Below, in pieces: positions 31,202 to 31,253 of a stretch of 31,253 bases of DNA (position 1 is the stretch's first letter; the number at the start of each line of letters is the position of its first letter). The position numbers and the translations under genes were made by a program. Source of the DNA: UPXZ01 sp964345395. Its GTDB lineage: Bacteria; Bacteroidota; Bacteroidia; Bacteroidales; Paludibacteraceae. The stretch covers positions 1 through 31,253 of the forward strand of contig CAYFRA010000012.1 of assembly GCA_964345395.1 (NCBI GenBank), given 5' to 3'. The notes below the pieces were generated by a model, which saw nothing but the letters and a program-made list of their open reading frames with translations, was not told where the DNA came from and made no database searches.

Positions 31202-31253
31202 ATGAGAAAAACATTATTTTTTATTGCAGTGCTAATGATTAGCATTTTGCAAG
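31202..31253 (+). CDS. Partial gene for an exported protein (truncated by window end)
   Basis: An ATG followed by MRKTLFFIAVLMISILQ, a typical Sec signal-peptide start, with no stop before the window ends. Only 17 codons are visible, so the product cannot be identified. It is on the same strand as the TPR-AraC regulator with 176 bases between them, and it has its own -7 element. Confidence 0.6.
   Translation, partial: MRKTLFFIAVLMISILQ

Overview
The window is AT-rich chromosomal DNA from a member of the Bacteroidota, most likely an anaerobic Bacteroidales-type species. Four things point there. Many genes are preceded by the Bacteroidota -7 element TAnnTTTG, and HU has a textbook TTTG-N19-TATATTTG promoter. 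LpxC and FabZ are fused in one protein. A four-subunit 2-oxoacid:ferredoxin oxidoreductase suggests anaerobic metabolism. A TPR/membrane/AraC-HTH regulator of the type common in this phylum lies near the right end. No rRNA, tRNA, intact transposase or CRISPR array was seen.

Layout. 1-60 is one copy of a dispersed repeat. 86-2595 (minus) holds argS and an HU gene, separated by about 440 bases with an argS promoter element, a dispersed repeat and the HU terminator. 2782-5620 (plus) holds two tandem rhomboid proteases and a membrane-anchored endonuclease/exonuclease/phosphatase-fold protein. 5741-8824 (plus) holds gcvH, purE, pgk and a flavodoxin-fold reductase, three of them ending in strong hairpin terminators. 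8920-12537 (minus) is a secreted alpha/beta hydrolase followed by a korD-A-B-C type operon. 13005-14081 is a GNAT-fold, hemolysin-like acyltransferase, convergent with a MutT-like Nudix hydrolase. 14648-17102 is a compact ABC importer (lipoprotein, ATPase, permease) whose divergent promoter region carries two operator-like palindromes. 17139-18509 (minus) is a POT-like MFS transporter. 18752-20899 is an outer-membrane beta-barrel protein and the dipeptidase pepD. 21186-27528 is an HD phosphohydrolase, then lpxD, lpxC-fabZ, lpxA and glnS, i.e. the early lipid A pathway. 27529-29279 is 1.75 kb with no recognisable gene but dense repeat structure. 29280-31025 is the TPR-AraC regulator, followed by the first codons of a secreted protein that runs off the window.

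Most genes are conserved housekeeping functions: tRNA charging, lipid A synthesis, glycolysis, purine synthesis, glycine cleavage and ferredoxin-linked 2-oxoacid oxidation. The unusual part is 27.6-29.2 kb. It contains a pair of 15-bp inverted ends (14/15 matching) about 1.5 kb apart, a nested hairpin, seven exactly phased 42-bp tandem units, and directly after them seven 41-42-bp units built around a 22-bp palindrome. Other non-coding signals of interest are the palindromes in the Nudix/ABC promoter region, an exact 24-bp repeat shared by the phosphatase-fold gene and the gcvH leader exactly 900 bp apart, and a 31-bp repeat found in opposite orientation at 2.2 kb and 20.9 kb.
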